From the NCBI GenBank assembly GCA_002386065.1, contig DGES01000118.1, positions 1 to 50,313 on the forward strand: a DNA stretch of 50,313 nt, read 5' to 3'. The notes under the pieces are model-generated. The model was not told the origin of the DNA and did not search any database. It saw only the letters and a program-made list of their open reading frames with translations. Shown here piece after piece: positions 35,361 to 43,845 of the stretch. This stretch comes from Firmicutes bacterium UBA3920. GTDB lineage: Bacteria > Bacillota > Clostridia > Caldicoprobacterales > Xylanivirgaceae. The translations under genes and the position numbers were made by a program. How positions within the stretch are numbered: position 1 is the stretch's first letter; each line of letters starts with the position of its first letter.

Positions 35361-36068
35361 ATGGATAAGATTTTTTCTAGAACAGAGATGTTAATAGGAA
35401 GCAAAGGAATGGATGTTTTATCTAAAAGCAAAGTAGCAATCTTTGGAGTTGGTGGTGTAGGAAGCTATGCTGCTGAAGCTTTAGCAAGAAGTGGGATAGG
35501 TCATATTACACTTATAGATAAGGACGTGATAGACAAAACCAATATAAATAGACAAATTCATGCAAATATTCATACTATAGGGAAGCCAAAAGTTATTGCT
35601 ATGAGAGAGCGAATACTTTCCATAAATCCATATGCAGAGGTAGATGTCTATCATATGGAATATAATAATCAGAATTCGCAAATGCTTATAAAGACAGATT
35701 ATGACTATGTAATAGATGCAATAGATACAATATCAGCAAAGATAGATCTTGTCATTAGATGTAAACAAATGAAAATTCCTATTATCTCAAGTATGGGCGC
35801 CGGCAATAAATTGGATCCAACTGCCTTTAAAGTGGTAGATATATTTGATACCCATACAGACCCTATTGCTCGCATAATGCGTAATGCACTTAGAAAACAT
35901 AATATAACCGATCTTAAGGTAGTATGGTCTGATGAGTCACCTGTTAACAAACAGTCAACTGACGGTAGAATTTTGGCTAGTATAGCATTTGTCCCTTCTG
36001 TAGTAGGTTTGATTATGGCAGGTCAAGCTATAAAAGATTTAATAGATTGGGGAGTTAATGAGATATGA
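35361..36068 (+). CDS. tcdA: tRNA threonylcarbamoyladenosine dehydratase (TcdA, ThiF/MoeB family)
   Basis: A 235-residue E1-like enzyme. The nucleotide-binding GVGGVGSYAAEALARSGIG (around 30-48), the D of LIDKDVIDKTNINRQ and the later SSMGAGNKLDPTAFKVVDIFDTHTDPIARIMR in parts match TcdA, which cyclises t6A to ct6A at position 37 of tRNAs. The length is shorter than E. coli TcdA, normal for Firmicutes. ATG 35361 follows TAGGTGACTTTCAG, a weak ribosome site. It is in the hisS-aspS operon, fitting a tRNA-related role. Confidence 0.88.
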   Translation: MDKIFSRTEMLIGSKGMDVLSKSKVAIFGVGGVGSYAAEALARSGIGHITLIDKDVIDKTNINRQIHANIHTIGKPKVIAMRERILSINPYAEVDVYHMEYNNQNSQMLIKTDYDYVIDAIDTISAKIDLVIRCKQMKIPIISSMGAGNKLDPTAFKVVDIFDTHTDPIARIMRNALRKHNITDLKVVWSDESPVNKQSTDGRILASIAFVPSVVGLIMAGQAIKDLIDWGVNEI

Positions 36069-36514
36069 GAGAATATGGCATAGTCTTAGAACTAAGTGAT
36101 AACAATGCAATTATAGGTATAGAGCGGAATTCGGCATGTAGTAAATGTGGAGCATGTGAACCAGATTCTGGTCATTTTCAGATGAAAGTGAGCCTAAAAA
36201 ATACAATGAATGCTAAGCCTGGGGATATTGTAGAACTTCAGTTATCATCCATAAAATTTTTGAAAGCATCTGTCATATTATATCTTATTCCTCTTTTGGC
36301 TTTAATATTTGGAGTGGCACTAGGGTATGGTGTTGGAATATATCTAGAGATAAATAGAGAGTTTTGCGGTATAATTTGTGGTATCTTATTGACATTTCTT
36401 GCTTATTTGTTAATAAAAATGAAGGAGCCAAAATTCAAAAAAGATATAGATCTAACTCCCCAAATAATTGGAGTTTACTCTGACGAGAAAGGAGAATGTT
36501 TGTATGGCAAATGA
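36065..36514 (+). CDS. RseC/MucC-family (SoxR-reducing system) membrane protein
   Basis: A 149-residue protein with an N-terminal CSKCGACEPDSG cysteine cluster (around 20-31), two adjacent membrane helices (about 66-88 and 96-117) and a short basic tail. This is the layout of RseC/RsxC-accessory proteins, which take part in electron transfer with Rnf/Rsx complexes in other bacteria. The Rnf genes are not in the window. It overlaps tcdA by four bases (ATGA) and trxA by 11 bases, so all three are co-translated. Its placement before a thioredoxin suggests a redox role. Confidence 0.82.
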   Translation: MREYGIVLELSDNNAIIGIERNSACSKCGACEPDSGHFQMKVSLKNTMNAKPGDIVELQLSSIKFLKASVILYLIPLLALIFGVALGYGVGIYLEINREFCGIICGILLTFLAYLLIKMKEPKFKKDIDLTPQIIGVYSDEKGECLYGK

Positions 36515-36836
36515 TAAAATAATAAATTTAAACAGTAATAATTTTAATGAAGAAGTCTTAAAATCTGATATTCCTGTTTTAGTGGATTTTTGGGCAGCTT
36601 GGTGTGGACCATGTAGAATGGTTGCACCAATATTAGACCAACTTGCCGATGAATATGATGGCAAAATAAAAATAGCTAAAGTTAATGTAGATGAACAGAC
36701 AGAATTAGCTTCGCACTATGGCATAATGAGTATACCTACATTGCTTTTATTTAAAGATGGAGAAGTAGTAAGTCAAACTATAGGTGCAAGGTCTAAAGGT
36801 GAACTTAAGACATTAATAGATAAGGTATTATCTTAA
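36504..36836 (+). CDS. trxA: Thioredoxin
   Basis: A 110-residue thioredoxin with the active site WCGPC in VDFWAAWCGPCRMVAP (about residues 24-39), the cis-proline loop SIPTLLLFKDG and the helix IDKVLS at the end. It is the general protein disulfide reductase of the cytosol. ATG 36504 lies after GAAAGGAG; in-frame codons further up would lengthen the N-terminus unusually and overlap the RseC-family gene more. Last gene of the hisS operon, closed by a strong terminator. Confidence 0.96.
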   Translation: MANDKIINLNSNNFNEEVLKSDIPVLVDFWAAWCGPCRMVAPILDQLADEYDGKIKIAKVNVDEQTELASHYGIMSIPTLLLFKDGEVVSQTIGARSKGELKTLIDKVLS

Positions 36837-36856
36837 TCCCCAAAACACCTATAAAA

Positions 36857-36906
36857 AATATAGCGGATAGTTGGATTACTTGATTCTCTATTCGCTATAT
36901 TTTTTT
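36857..36906 (+). terminator. Intrinsic terminator of the hisS-trxA operon
   Basis: AATATAGCGGATAG (36857-36870) pairs with CTATTCGCTATATT (36888-36901) with one G-U pair, followed by seven T. Confidence 0.9.
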
Positions 36907-37210
36907 ATTATAATAATTCATAAAATTGATCTTTTTAAGGTTATATATTTTTTTAAAGCATAAAAATTAACAATTTTAGTGCTTATCAAACAATTATTCA
37001 AAAATGACTAAAAATCGGAATTATAAATATTTATTTTTGAATATAAGCTAACTTGTATTTTTTTTTAATATCTTTATAATTGAATCTAAAGGCTCTATTG
37101 TAAATTGTAGATAGACAAGCTATTTATTTATAATCATTCGATAATATCGAGTTAAAATTCATGTTTTAAAATAGACTAGTTATATTATTGTTTGGAAAGG
37201 GGAAGAAGAT
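36907..37210. other. AT-rich intergenic stretch before glyA
   Basis: About 300 bases with no gene and no T-box motif. The only structures noted are a short TCGATAATATCGA palindrome (about 37137-37150) and a plausible promoter at 37105-37134. Nothing else can be named. Confidence 0.6.
37105..37134 (+). promoter_or_regulatory. Possible promoter of glyA
   Basis: TTGTAG (37105-37110), an 18-base spacer and a perfect TATAAT (37129-37134), 77 bases before glyA. The -35 is weak. Confidence 0.45.
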
Positions 37211-38464
37211 ATGATTGATATAAGAGAAATACATAAGACAGATCCACAGGTAGCTGATGCTGTTAAAAAAGAACTAATGAGACAACGTAATAAACTTGAA
37301 TTAATTGCATCAGAAAATTTTGTTAGTCCAGCAGTAATGGCGGCAATGGGTACACACTTGACAAATAAATATGCGGAAGGTTATCCAAATAGAAGATATT
37401 ATGGTGGTTGTGAATATGTAGATATAATAGAAAGATTGGCAATAGATAGAGCAAAGGAGATATTCGGAGCTGAACATGCCAATGTTCAACCTCATTCAGG
37501 GGCTCAGGCAAATACTGCAGTTTATTTTGCTATGTTAGAACCGGGAGATACAATAATGGGTATGGACCTATCTCATGGAGGACATCTAACCCATGGTAGT
37601 CCTGTCAATATATCCGGGAAATATTTCAATATAATCCCATATGGAGTAGAAAAAGAGACAAGCTATATTGATTTTGATGAGGTGCGGCGTTTGGCATTAA
37701 AACACAGACCTCGTATGATAGTAGCTGGTGCTAGCGCATATCCACGTATTATAGATTTTAAAAAATTTAGAGATATTGCCGATGAGATAGGTGCTTATTT
37801 GATGGTAGATATGGCTCATATAGCAGGTTTAGTTGCTGCAGGACTTCATCCAAATCCGGTTCCATATGCTGATTTTGTAACCACGACTACACATAAGACT
37901 CTTAGAGGACCTAGAGGTGGTATGATTCTGTGTAAATCTGAATATGCGAAAAAAATTGATAAGGCAATATTCCCAGGTACTCAAGGGGGACCGCTTATGC
38001 ATGTAATTGCAGCTAAAGCTGTCTGTTTGAAAGAGGCTAGTTTAATCAGTTTCAAACAATATCAAGAACAAGTTATCAAAAATGCAAAAACTCTTGCTGC
38101 TACACTGGTTGACAAAGGATTTACATTAGTATCTGGAGGAACTGATAACCATCTCATACTGGTTGATTTAAGAAATAAACACTTAACTGGTAAAGATGCT
38201 GAATCCATTTTAGACGAGGTAGGCATAACAGTTAATAAAAACACAATTCCATTTGATCCTCAAAGTCCATTTGTAACAAGTGGTATACGTATTGGAACTC
38301 CAGCTGTTACAACCCGAGGTATGAAAGAAGAGGATATGAAAGATATAGGTGAGGCTATTTTTTTAGCACTTACTGATGTAAATAGAAATAGGGCGAAAAT
38401 AGAAGGGATAGTACAAGAATTATGTGAGAGTTATCCGCTTTATGAAGATGTAGTAATAAACTAA
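37211..38464 (+). CDS. glyA: Serine hydroxymethyltransferase
   Basis: A 417-residue PLP enzyme converting serine and tetrahydrofolate to glycine and methylene-tetrahydrofolate, the main source of one-carbon units. Motifs: LIASENFVSPAVMAAMG, YAEGYPNRRYYGGCEYVD, and the PLP lysine Lys229 in TTTTHKTLRGPRGG. Full length. ATG 37211 after AAAGGGGAAG. Monocistronic with a strong terminator. It is functionally linked to the serine genes 2 kb downstream. Confidence 0.97.
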   Translation: MIDIREIHKTDPQVADAVKKELMRQRNKLELIASENFVSPAVMAAMGTHLTNKYAEGYPNRRYYGGCEYVDIIERLAIDRAKEIFGAEHANVQPHSGAQANTAVYFAMLEPGDTIMGMDLSHGGHLTHGSPVNISGKYFNIIPYGVEKETSYIDFDEVRRLALKHRPRMIVAGASAYPRIIDFKKFRDIADEIGAYLMVDMAHIAGLVAAGLHPNPVPYADFVTTTTHKTLRGPRGGMILCKSEYAKKIDKAIFPGTQGGPLMHVIAAKAVCLKEASLISFKQYQEQVIKNAKTLAATLVDKGFTLVSGGTDNHLILVDLRNKHLTGKDAESILDEVGITVNKNTIPFDPQSPFVTSGIRIGTPAVTTRGMKEEDMKDIGEAIFLALTDVNRNRAKIEGIVQELCESYPLYEDVVIN

Positions 38465-38480
38465 CTAATTTAATAAAACA

Positions 38481-38527
38481 AAAATAGAAGACAAATCAAA
38501 TAACAGATGCTTTTGTCTTCTATTTTT
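38481..38527 (+). terminator. Intrinsic terminator of glyA
   Basis: AAAATAGAAGACAAA (38481-38495) pairs exactly with TTTGTCTTCTATTTT (38512-38526), a 15-bp stem with a 16-base loop, ending in seven T. Confidence 0.9.
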
Positions 38528-38546
38528 TTAAAAGGGAGAGAAAAAT

Positions 38547-39824
38547 ATGGATAAGATTATTCCTTTGGCTACTAGAATGAGACCTACTAAGCTAAGTGAG
38601 TTTGTAGGACAGTACCATATAGTGGGAGAGGGAAAATTACTAAATAGACTTATAATGGCTGACAGGTTGACATCAATGATATTTTATGGACCGCCGGGTA
38701 CCGGAAAGACTACTTTAGCACGTATTATAGCAAAGGAAACGGATTACCCATTTAAACAATTAAATGCTACTACTGCAGGTGTAAAAGACATAAGAGAGAT
38801 AGCCTCTGAGGCTAAAAATCCTATATTTACTCCTAAGGGAAGGATTGTGTTGTTTTTTGATGAAATACATAGATTAAATAAAGGGCAGCAAGATGTATTA
38901 TTGCCTTATATAGAAGATGGAATTATTATACTCATCGGTGCCACCACTGAAAATCCGTATTTTGAATTGAATAGAGCACTATTGTCTCGAACAAATATCT
39001 TTAAATTTGAACCACTTTCTAAAGATGATATACTACATATTTTAAAAACCTGTCTTAATGACAAAGAAAGAGGATTAGGAGAGTATGATATAGATATTGA
39101 TGACGAAGCTTTGGAATACTTGGTCATGGTGAGTAATGGGGATGCAAGAGTAGCTTTAAATGGCTTAGAATTAGCAGTATTAACAACTATGCCTATGGAT
39201 AAAACTATATATATAGATAAATCTATAATTGAAGAATGTGTACAACAAAAGGTTCTTCAGTATGATAAGACTGGTGATAATCATTATGATGTAGTAAGTG
39301 CTTTCATAAAAAGTATGCGTAATTATATGGAGCCTGATGCTGTCTTACATTGGCTTGCAAGACTTATAGAATCAGGAGAAAAGCCAGAATTTATAGCGAG
39401 AAGAATAATAATAGCGGCTGCTGAAGATGTTGGCCTTGCTAATCCCGCTGCTCTTCAAGTAGCTGTTGCTGCAGCTCAAGCGGTAAAAATGGTTGGGTGG
39501 CCTGAAAGTAAGATAATACTAGCGGAAGCAGCTCTTATGGTTGCATGCTCACCCAAATCTAATTCTGCATATGTAGGTATAGAGAAAGCTTTAGAAGATA
39601 TACGAAATAGAGATATAGGCCAGGTACCATCCCATTTAAGAGATGCTCATTATAGCGGAGCTGAAAAGTTAGGGCATGGAAAGGGATATAAATATTCACA
39701 TGATTACCCCAATGGAAGAGTCAATCAACAATATATGCCTGACCCGTTGGTTGGAAGAAAATACTATACACCTAAAGATGTAGGGGCGGAAAGACATATA
39801 AAAAGACGTCTAGAAGAAGTATAA
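38547..39824 (+). CDS. rarA: Replication-associated recombination protein RarA (MgsA)
   Basis: A 425-residue AAA+ ATPase of the clamp-loader group acting at stalled forks. LATRMRPTKLSEFVGQYHIVG at the start, Walker A GPPGTGKT (48-55, Lys54), Walker B VLFFDEIHRLNKGQQD, sensor 1 GATTENPYFELN and the C-terminal tetramerisation part ending KYSHDYPNGRVNQQYMPD are intact. ATG 38547 after AAAAGGGAGAG. It stands between two terminators or leaders and is probably monocistronic. Confidence 0.95.
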   Translation: MDKIIPLATRMRPTKLSEFVGQYHIVGEGKLLNRLIMADRLTSMIFYGPPGTGKTTLARIIAKETDYPFKQLNATTAGVKDIREIASEAKNPIFTPKGRIVLFFDEIHRLNKGQQDVLLPYIEDGIIILIGATTENPYFELNRALLSRTNIFKFEPLSKDDILHILKTCLNDKERGLGEYDIDIDDEALEYLVMVSNGDARVALNGLELAVLTTMPMDKTIYIDKSIIEECVQQKVLQYDKTGDNHYDVVSAFIKSMRNYMEPDAVLHWLARLIESGEKPEFIARRIIIAAAEDVGLANPAALQVAVAAAQAVKMVGWPESKIILAEAALMVACSPKSNSAYVGIEKALEDIRNRDIGQVPSHLRDAHYSGAEKLGHGKGYKYSHDYPNGRVNQQYMPDPLVGRKYYTPKDVGAERHIKRRLEEV

Positions 39825-39885
39825 TGAGCCCATAGGTTTAAAATATTGAATTTTTGTAAATTAATTATAAATAAAAAAATCAATA

Positions 39886-39914
39886 TTGACAAAATTTTAT
39901 TAATAGTATATTAT
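39886..39914 (+). promoter_or_regulatory. Sigma-A promoter of the serine operon
   Basis: Perfect -35 TTGACA (39886-39891), 17-base spacer, TATTAT (39909-39914) with one mismatch. Predicted start near 39921, the beginning of the T-box leader. Confidence 0.75.
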
Positions 39915-39920
39915 TATTGG

Positions 39921-40176
39921 CATATAGTAATTTAATGAATTAAAGCGATGAAAAGGAATAGTAGATAGGATTCGCTAAATATTCAGAGAGGCAGTGGTAG
40001 GTGTAAACTGTCTAGCTTCCTATTGAATCCACCTTTGAGCTGTTTGGGAATAACCAATACCGGTTGAGCCGTTATATCATTGAGGTCATAAAAATAGTAT
40101 GTAATTTTTATGGCGAAACAAGGTGGCACCACGTGAACAATCCCGTCCTTGAGAGCTTCAAGGTAGGGATTTTTTG
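39921..40176 (+). ncRNA. Serine T-box leader
   Basis: The T-box sequence AGGTGGCACCACGTG lies at 40121-40135. The stem I element AGAGAGGCAG is upstream, and the specifier region TATTGAATCCACC contains the serine codon TCC (40028-40030) directly after GAA. The terminator (about 40139-40176: AATCCC and CCTTGA pairing with TCAAGG and GGGATT, then six T) precedes the aminotransferase. Low serine, seen as uncharged tRNA-Ser, would switch on the serine synthesis genes. Confidence 0.93.
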
Positions 40177-40208
40177 TTTTATATAATTTTTTCAGGAGGT
40201 ATAGTAAA

Positions 40209-41357
40209 ATGAAGAAAGATAAACTACTTATGACACCAGGTCCTACGAATGTACCATATGGTGTTAGGGAAGCTATGTCAAGGCCTATGATCCATCATAG
40301 GACAGATGATTTTGGTCTTTATTTTAGCTGCTTGAATAAAAATTTAAAAAAGGTGTTTCAGACAGATAATCCGGTGCTGACGTTAGCAAGTTCTGGTACT
40401 GGAGGTATGGAGGCATCTATAGTAAATTGTTTTTCTCCAGGCGACAAAGTACTTGTAGCAAATACAGGGGTTTTTGGCGATAGATTTGTAAAGATAGCTA
40501 CTGCATATGGACTAGATGTAGTGACAATGGATATTCCATGGGGTAAAGGTGTTAATGGGAAAGATATAGAAGAAATATTAGACAGTGAAGAAGGAGAAGA
40601 TGTAAAGGGTGTATTAGTGACCCATAATGAGACTTCTACTGGAGTTACAAATGATATCCAATCTATTGGTGAGGTGTTAAAAGAGCGAGATTGTCTATTT
40701 ATAATCGATGCCATAAGTTCATTAGGTGGAATGGATGTAAAAACAGATGAATGGGGGATAGATATCGTAGTTGCAGGTTCACAAAAAGCCCTCATGTTAC
40801 CTCCAGGATTAGCTTTTGTAAGTGTGAGCGATAAGGCTTGGAAAGCTATAGAAAAATCTACTTTTCCCAAATTTTATTTTGATTTTCTGGCATATAAAAG
40901 ATCTCTTGAAAAAAATACAACTCCTTATACTCCTGCAGTATCTTTAGTTATTGCTGCTAGTCAGTCTCTTAATATGATAGTAGAGGAAGGTCTAGATAAT
41001 ATATTTGCCAGACATAAAAATTTAGGTGAAGCTTGTAGGAAGGCAATTAAATCGATTGGTCTAGAATTATTTGCTCAAGAAGATATGGCGTCAGATCTTA
41101 TAACCTCTATCAAAGCTCCGGAGGGAATAGACATAGAAAAGGTAAGGAAAATCTTAAATCTTAAATATGATATTATGATTGCTGGAGGCCAGCAACATTT
41201 GAAAGGGAAAATAATTAGAATTGGACACATGGGTTATGTAGATGGGTTTGATCTTATAAAAACTTTATCAGCACTGGAGAGGGCTCTTTTGGAAGTAGGA
41301 TATAAACTAGAACTTGGTACCTCTCTTACAGCTGCACAAAATATTTTAAAATATTAA
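40209..41357 (+). CDS. Class V aminotransferase (serine-glyoxylate/alanine-glyoxylate type; probable PSAT role)
   Basis: A 382-residue PLP enzyme of aminotransferase class V. It opens MTPGPTNVPYGVREAMSRPMIHHR, has SGTGGMEASIVN for cofactor binding and the PLP lysine in VVAGSQKALMLPPG. It resembles serine-pyruvate or alanine-glyoxylate aminotransferases rather than classical SerC. With serA next door and a serine T-box in front, it most likely performs the phosphohydroxypyruvate-to-phosphoserine step. That assignment is inference from context. ATG 40209 after CAGGAGG. No serB-like phosphatase is in the window. Confidence 0.85.
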   Translation: MKKDKLLMTPGPTNVPYGVREAMSRPMIHHRTDDFGLYFSCLNKNLKKVFQTDNPVLTLASSGTGGMEASIVNCFSPGDKVLVANTGVFGDRFVKIATAYGLDVVTMDIPWGKGVNGKDIEEILDSEEGEDVKGVLVTHNETSTGVTNDIQSIGEVLKERDCLFIIDAISSLGGMDVKTDEWGIDIVVAGSQKALMLPPGLAFVSVSDKAWKAIEKSTFPKFYFDFLAYKRSLEKNTTPYTPAVSLVIAASQSLNMIVEEGLDNIFARHKNLGEACRKAIKSIGLELFAQEDMASDLITSIKAPEGIDIEKVRKILNLKYDIMIAGGQQHLKGKIIRIGHMGYVDGFDLIKTLSALERALLEVGYKLELGTSLTAAQNILKY

Positions 41358-41376
41358 AAGGGGATGAAATGCTATT

Positions 41377-42972
41377 ATGAAGATCTTAGTAGCTGATAAA
41401 ATTGCACAGGTAGGAATAGACATATTAAAAAAAGATTTTGATGTGGATCTAAAAACTAATATGTCTCCGGATGAACTACTAGAATGCATAGATGAGTATG
41501 ATGCTTTAATTGTAAGAAGTGCTACAAAAGTTACTGCAGATGTGATAGAAAAAGGGAAAAATTTAAAAGTCATTGGAAGAGCGGGTATTGGGGTAGATAA
41601 TATAGATTTAGAAGCTGCCACAGCGAAGGGGATAATAGTAGTAAATACTCCGGAAAGTAATAATATATCTACTGCTGAGCATACCATAGCTTTGATGTTA
41701 GCCCTTGCTAGAAATATTCCCCAAGCTCATATGGCATTAAAGAATGGTACTTGGGTTCGTTCTGCTTTTAAAGGTGTAGAGTTATATGATAAGACAGTAG
41801 TCATATTAGGATTAGGTAGGATAGGTTCTATAGTTGCCCATAGACTTAAACGTTTTGGTATGGATGTACTTGGATATGATCCCTATATAGATGACTCTAG
41901 ATTTGCAAAATTAGGTATAAAAAAGGTAGAAAGTTTAGAAGAAGCTATTAAAGTAGCAGATTTTATGACATTGCATCTTCCAAAAACGAGTGAAACTATG
42001 GGAATAATCGGAGAGAAAGAGCTTGATATGGCAAAACCCAATCTACGTATAGTCAATTGTGCTAGAGGGGGACTTATAGATGAAGATGCCCTATATAATG
42101 CTCTCAAAGATGGTAAAATTGCAGGAGCTGCTATTGATGTATATGTGAAAGAACCAAAAGAGGGTGCTGGGGACGGTGTCTTTGATAGTCCTTTCCGTGA
42201 ATTGGATAATGTTGTACTTACTCCACATTTAGGAGCTACGACAATGGAAGCACAAGAAAATGTAGGAAAGGCCATTGCGATTCAGGTTGCCGAAGCATTA
42301 AAAGGTAACATTGTAAATGCTGTTAACCTATCAGGTCTTAAAATTGATGATATGGAAGTTATTACTCCATATTTAAAACTAGGTGAAATCTTAGGGAAAT
42401 TGTATTATGCAGTAGATACATTGCCTGTAAAGAAAGTAGAGGTAGCTTATAGTGGAGATATTACCAAAGAAGAGACAAGACTTATAACTCTTTCTTGTTT
42501 ATCTGGATTATTGGATAAGATAATGGAAGAGAGAGTAAACTTTGTCAATGTAGAAATGATAGTAAAAAATAGGGGAATAGAGGTAGTTGAAAGTAGAACA
42601 AGTGATGTAGGTCATTATACAAACTTAGTTACTGTAAAAATCACCAACAAAGAACGAAAAGTAGTGTTTGCAGGTACTGTTTTTGGTGGAGAAGAGATTA
42701 GAATTGTAAATTTTGCAGGATATGATGTTGATTTTGTACCCACAGAGCATATGGTTGTTATTTATAATAAAGATAAACCTGGTATTATAGGACAAATTGG
42801 TAATATAATTGGCTTGAGCGGTGTAAATATTGCAATGATGAAAGTCAGCAGAAATGAAGGTGATGATACAGCAATTGCTATTATAAATATAGACAGCCAT
42901 TTACCAGATGATGCTTTACAATTATTAAAAAATGTAGAGGGCATATTAAAGGTACAACGAATAGATCTTTAA
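41377..42972 (+). CDS. serA: D-3-phosphoglycerate dehydrogenase
   Basis: A 531-residue long-form SerA, first enzyme of serine synthesis. The split substrate domain, the Rossmann motif VVILGLGRIGSIVAHRL and the catalytic region NCARGGLIDEDAL with LTPHLGATTMEAQ are present. An intervening (ASB) domain follows (around 320-450) and a C-terminal ACT domain (MVVIYNKDKPGIIGQIG) can bind serine for feedback inhibition. ATG 41377 comes after AAGGGGATG. It is 19 bases after the aminotransferase, in the same T-box-controlled operon. Confidence 0.97.
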   Translation: MKILVADKIAQVGIDILKKDFDVDLKTNMSPDELLECIDEYDALIVRSATKVTADVIEKGKNLKVIGRAGIGVDNIDLEAATAKGIIVVNTPESNNISTAEHTIALMLALARNIPQAHMALKNGTWVRSAFKGVELYDKTVVILGLGRIGSIVAHRLKRFGMDVLGYDPYIDDSRFAKLGIKKVESLEEAIKVADFMTLHLPKTSETMGIIGEKELDMAKPNLRIVNCARGGLIDEDALYNALKDGKIAGAAIDVYVKEPKEGAGDGVFDSPFRELDNVVLTPHLGATTMEAQENVGKAIAIQVAEALKGNIVNAVNLSGLKIDDMEVITPYLKLGEILGKLYYAVDTLPVKKVEVAYSGDITKEETRLITLSCLSGLLDKIMEERVNFVNVEMIVKNRGIEVVESRTSDVGHYTNLVTVKITNKERKVVFAGTVFGGEEIRIVNFAGYDVDFVPTEHMVVIYNKDKPGIIGQIGNIIGLSGVNIAMMKVSRNEGDDTAIAIINIDSHLPDDALQLLKNVEGILKVQRIDL

Positions 42973-42983
42973 AAAGATTTTTT

Positions 42984-43013
42984 AGGGATAGTGTAAATTG
43001 CTATCCCTTTTTT
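42984..43013 (+). terminator. Intrinsic terminator of the serine operon
   Basis: AGGGATAG (42984-42991), nine-base loop, CTATCCCT (43001-43008), then a T run to 43013. Confidence 0.88.
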
Positions 43014-43086
43014 ATTATTAATATGTATCATTTATATCTTTTTGCTAATAATATTAATTAGTATACAAGCTAAAGAAGGAGAATAT

Positions 43087-43623
43087 ATGAATAATATAAT
43101 CAGGAGAACTGAGCTCATAGGTATGCCTGTAATAGAAGTACAAAATGGTAGAAAGATAGGTGAAATAAAAGATATACTATTTAACAATCAAAATGGAATT
43201 GTAAAGGGATTCATAATAATTTTTAATCATTGGATAAAAAGACAACGCATTCTGACTCGTGATTATGTAGTCATGATAGGTCAATATTCTTTATTAGTTC
43301 AGGGATGTATTAATACTTTTGATTTAGGACATGGGATAACACAAGGTAGAGATCTAATAGGAGTAAAACTTGTTAAAGAAGACGGATACCAAGTTGGGAC
43401 AGTAAGCGATATATTTATGGATAAAAAGGATTGGATATTGGTTGGATATGAACTATCTACAGGTATAATAGACGATTTTATATATGGGAGAAGTTTTCTA
43501 CGTGCTCCGATTCCTTATGGATTAGACAATAATATATTAGTTGTAGCCAATAACCAATATGGAAATATAAGATATTATGAAAATACAGGTATAAAAAACA
43601 TCTTTTTTAACACAATAAAATAA
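43087..43623 (+). CDS. PRC-barrel domain protein
   Basis: A 178-residue protein with two PRC-barrel domains. The first spans about 5-80 (TELIGMPVIEVQNGRKIGEIKDILF) and the second about 88-160 (GRDLIGVKLVKEDGYQVGTVSDIFMD). PRC-barrels are small beta domains found in photosynthetic reaction centre H subunits, RimM and many spore-former proteins of unknown role. ATG 43087 follows AGAAGGAG; an upstream in-frame ATG at 43042 lies before that site. Next to a small membrane-type protein. Confidence 0.8.
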   Translation: MNNIIRRTELIGMPVIEVQNGRKIGEIKDILFNNQNGIVKGFIIIFNHWIKRQRILTRDYVVMIGQYSLLVQGCINTFDLGHGITQGRDLIGVKLVKEDGYQVGTVSDIFMDKKDWILVGYELSTGIIDDFIYGRSFLRAPIPYGLDNNILVVANNQYGNIRYYENTGIKNIFFNTIK

Positions 43624-43639
43624 AAAGGATGTGAGTTTT

Positions 43640-43801
43640 ATGAATGGTAGAAAATATATGAGAAGTTTTGTAGTTGGTAGTGTATTAGGGATTGTTACTA
43701 GTCTATTAATTGTGCCGAAATCAAGTAAAAATATGACAGGTATAGGAAAAAGATTTATGAACAGTGTCAACAAAGGTTTAGGAGTATTAAAAAATAGCTA
43801 A
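43640..43801 (+). CDS. Small YtxH-like protein (53 aa)
   Basis: A 53-residue protein: basic start, a glycine-containing hydrophobic stretch (SFVVGSVLGIVTSLLIVP, about 9-26) and a basic polar tail (KSSKNMTGIGKRFMNSVNKG). This is the layout of YtxH/gas-vesicle-like small proteins, but at this length the match is by pattern only. ATG 43640 after AAAGGATGTGAG, 16 bases after the PRC-barrel gene, so probably one transcript. A terminator follows. Confidence 0.65.
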   Translation: MNGRKYMRSFVVGSVLGIVTSLLIVPKSSKNMTGIGKRFMNSVNKGLGVLKNS

Positions 43802-43804
43802 TAT

Positions 43805-43830
43805 AAGGGGACTTACGTCCCTTTTATTTT
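43805..43830 (+). terminator. Intrinsic terminator before the AI-2E-type gene
   Basis: AAGGGGAC (43805-43812), loop TTAC, GTCCCTTT (43817-43824) with one G-U pair, followed by TATTTTT. It starts four bases after the small gene and ends just before the next ribosome site. Confidence 0.75.
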
Positions 43831-43845
43831 TAGAGGGGATACTCC

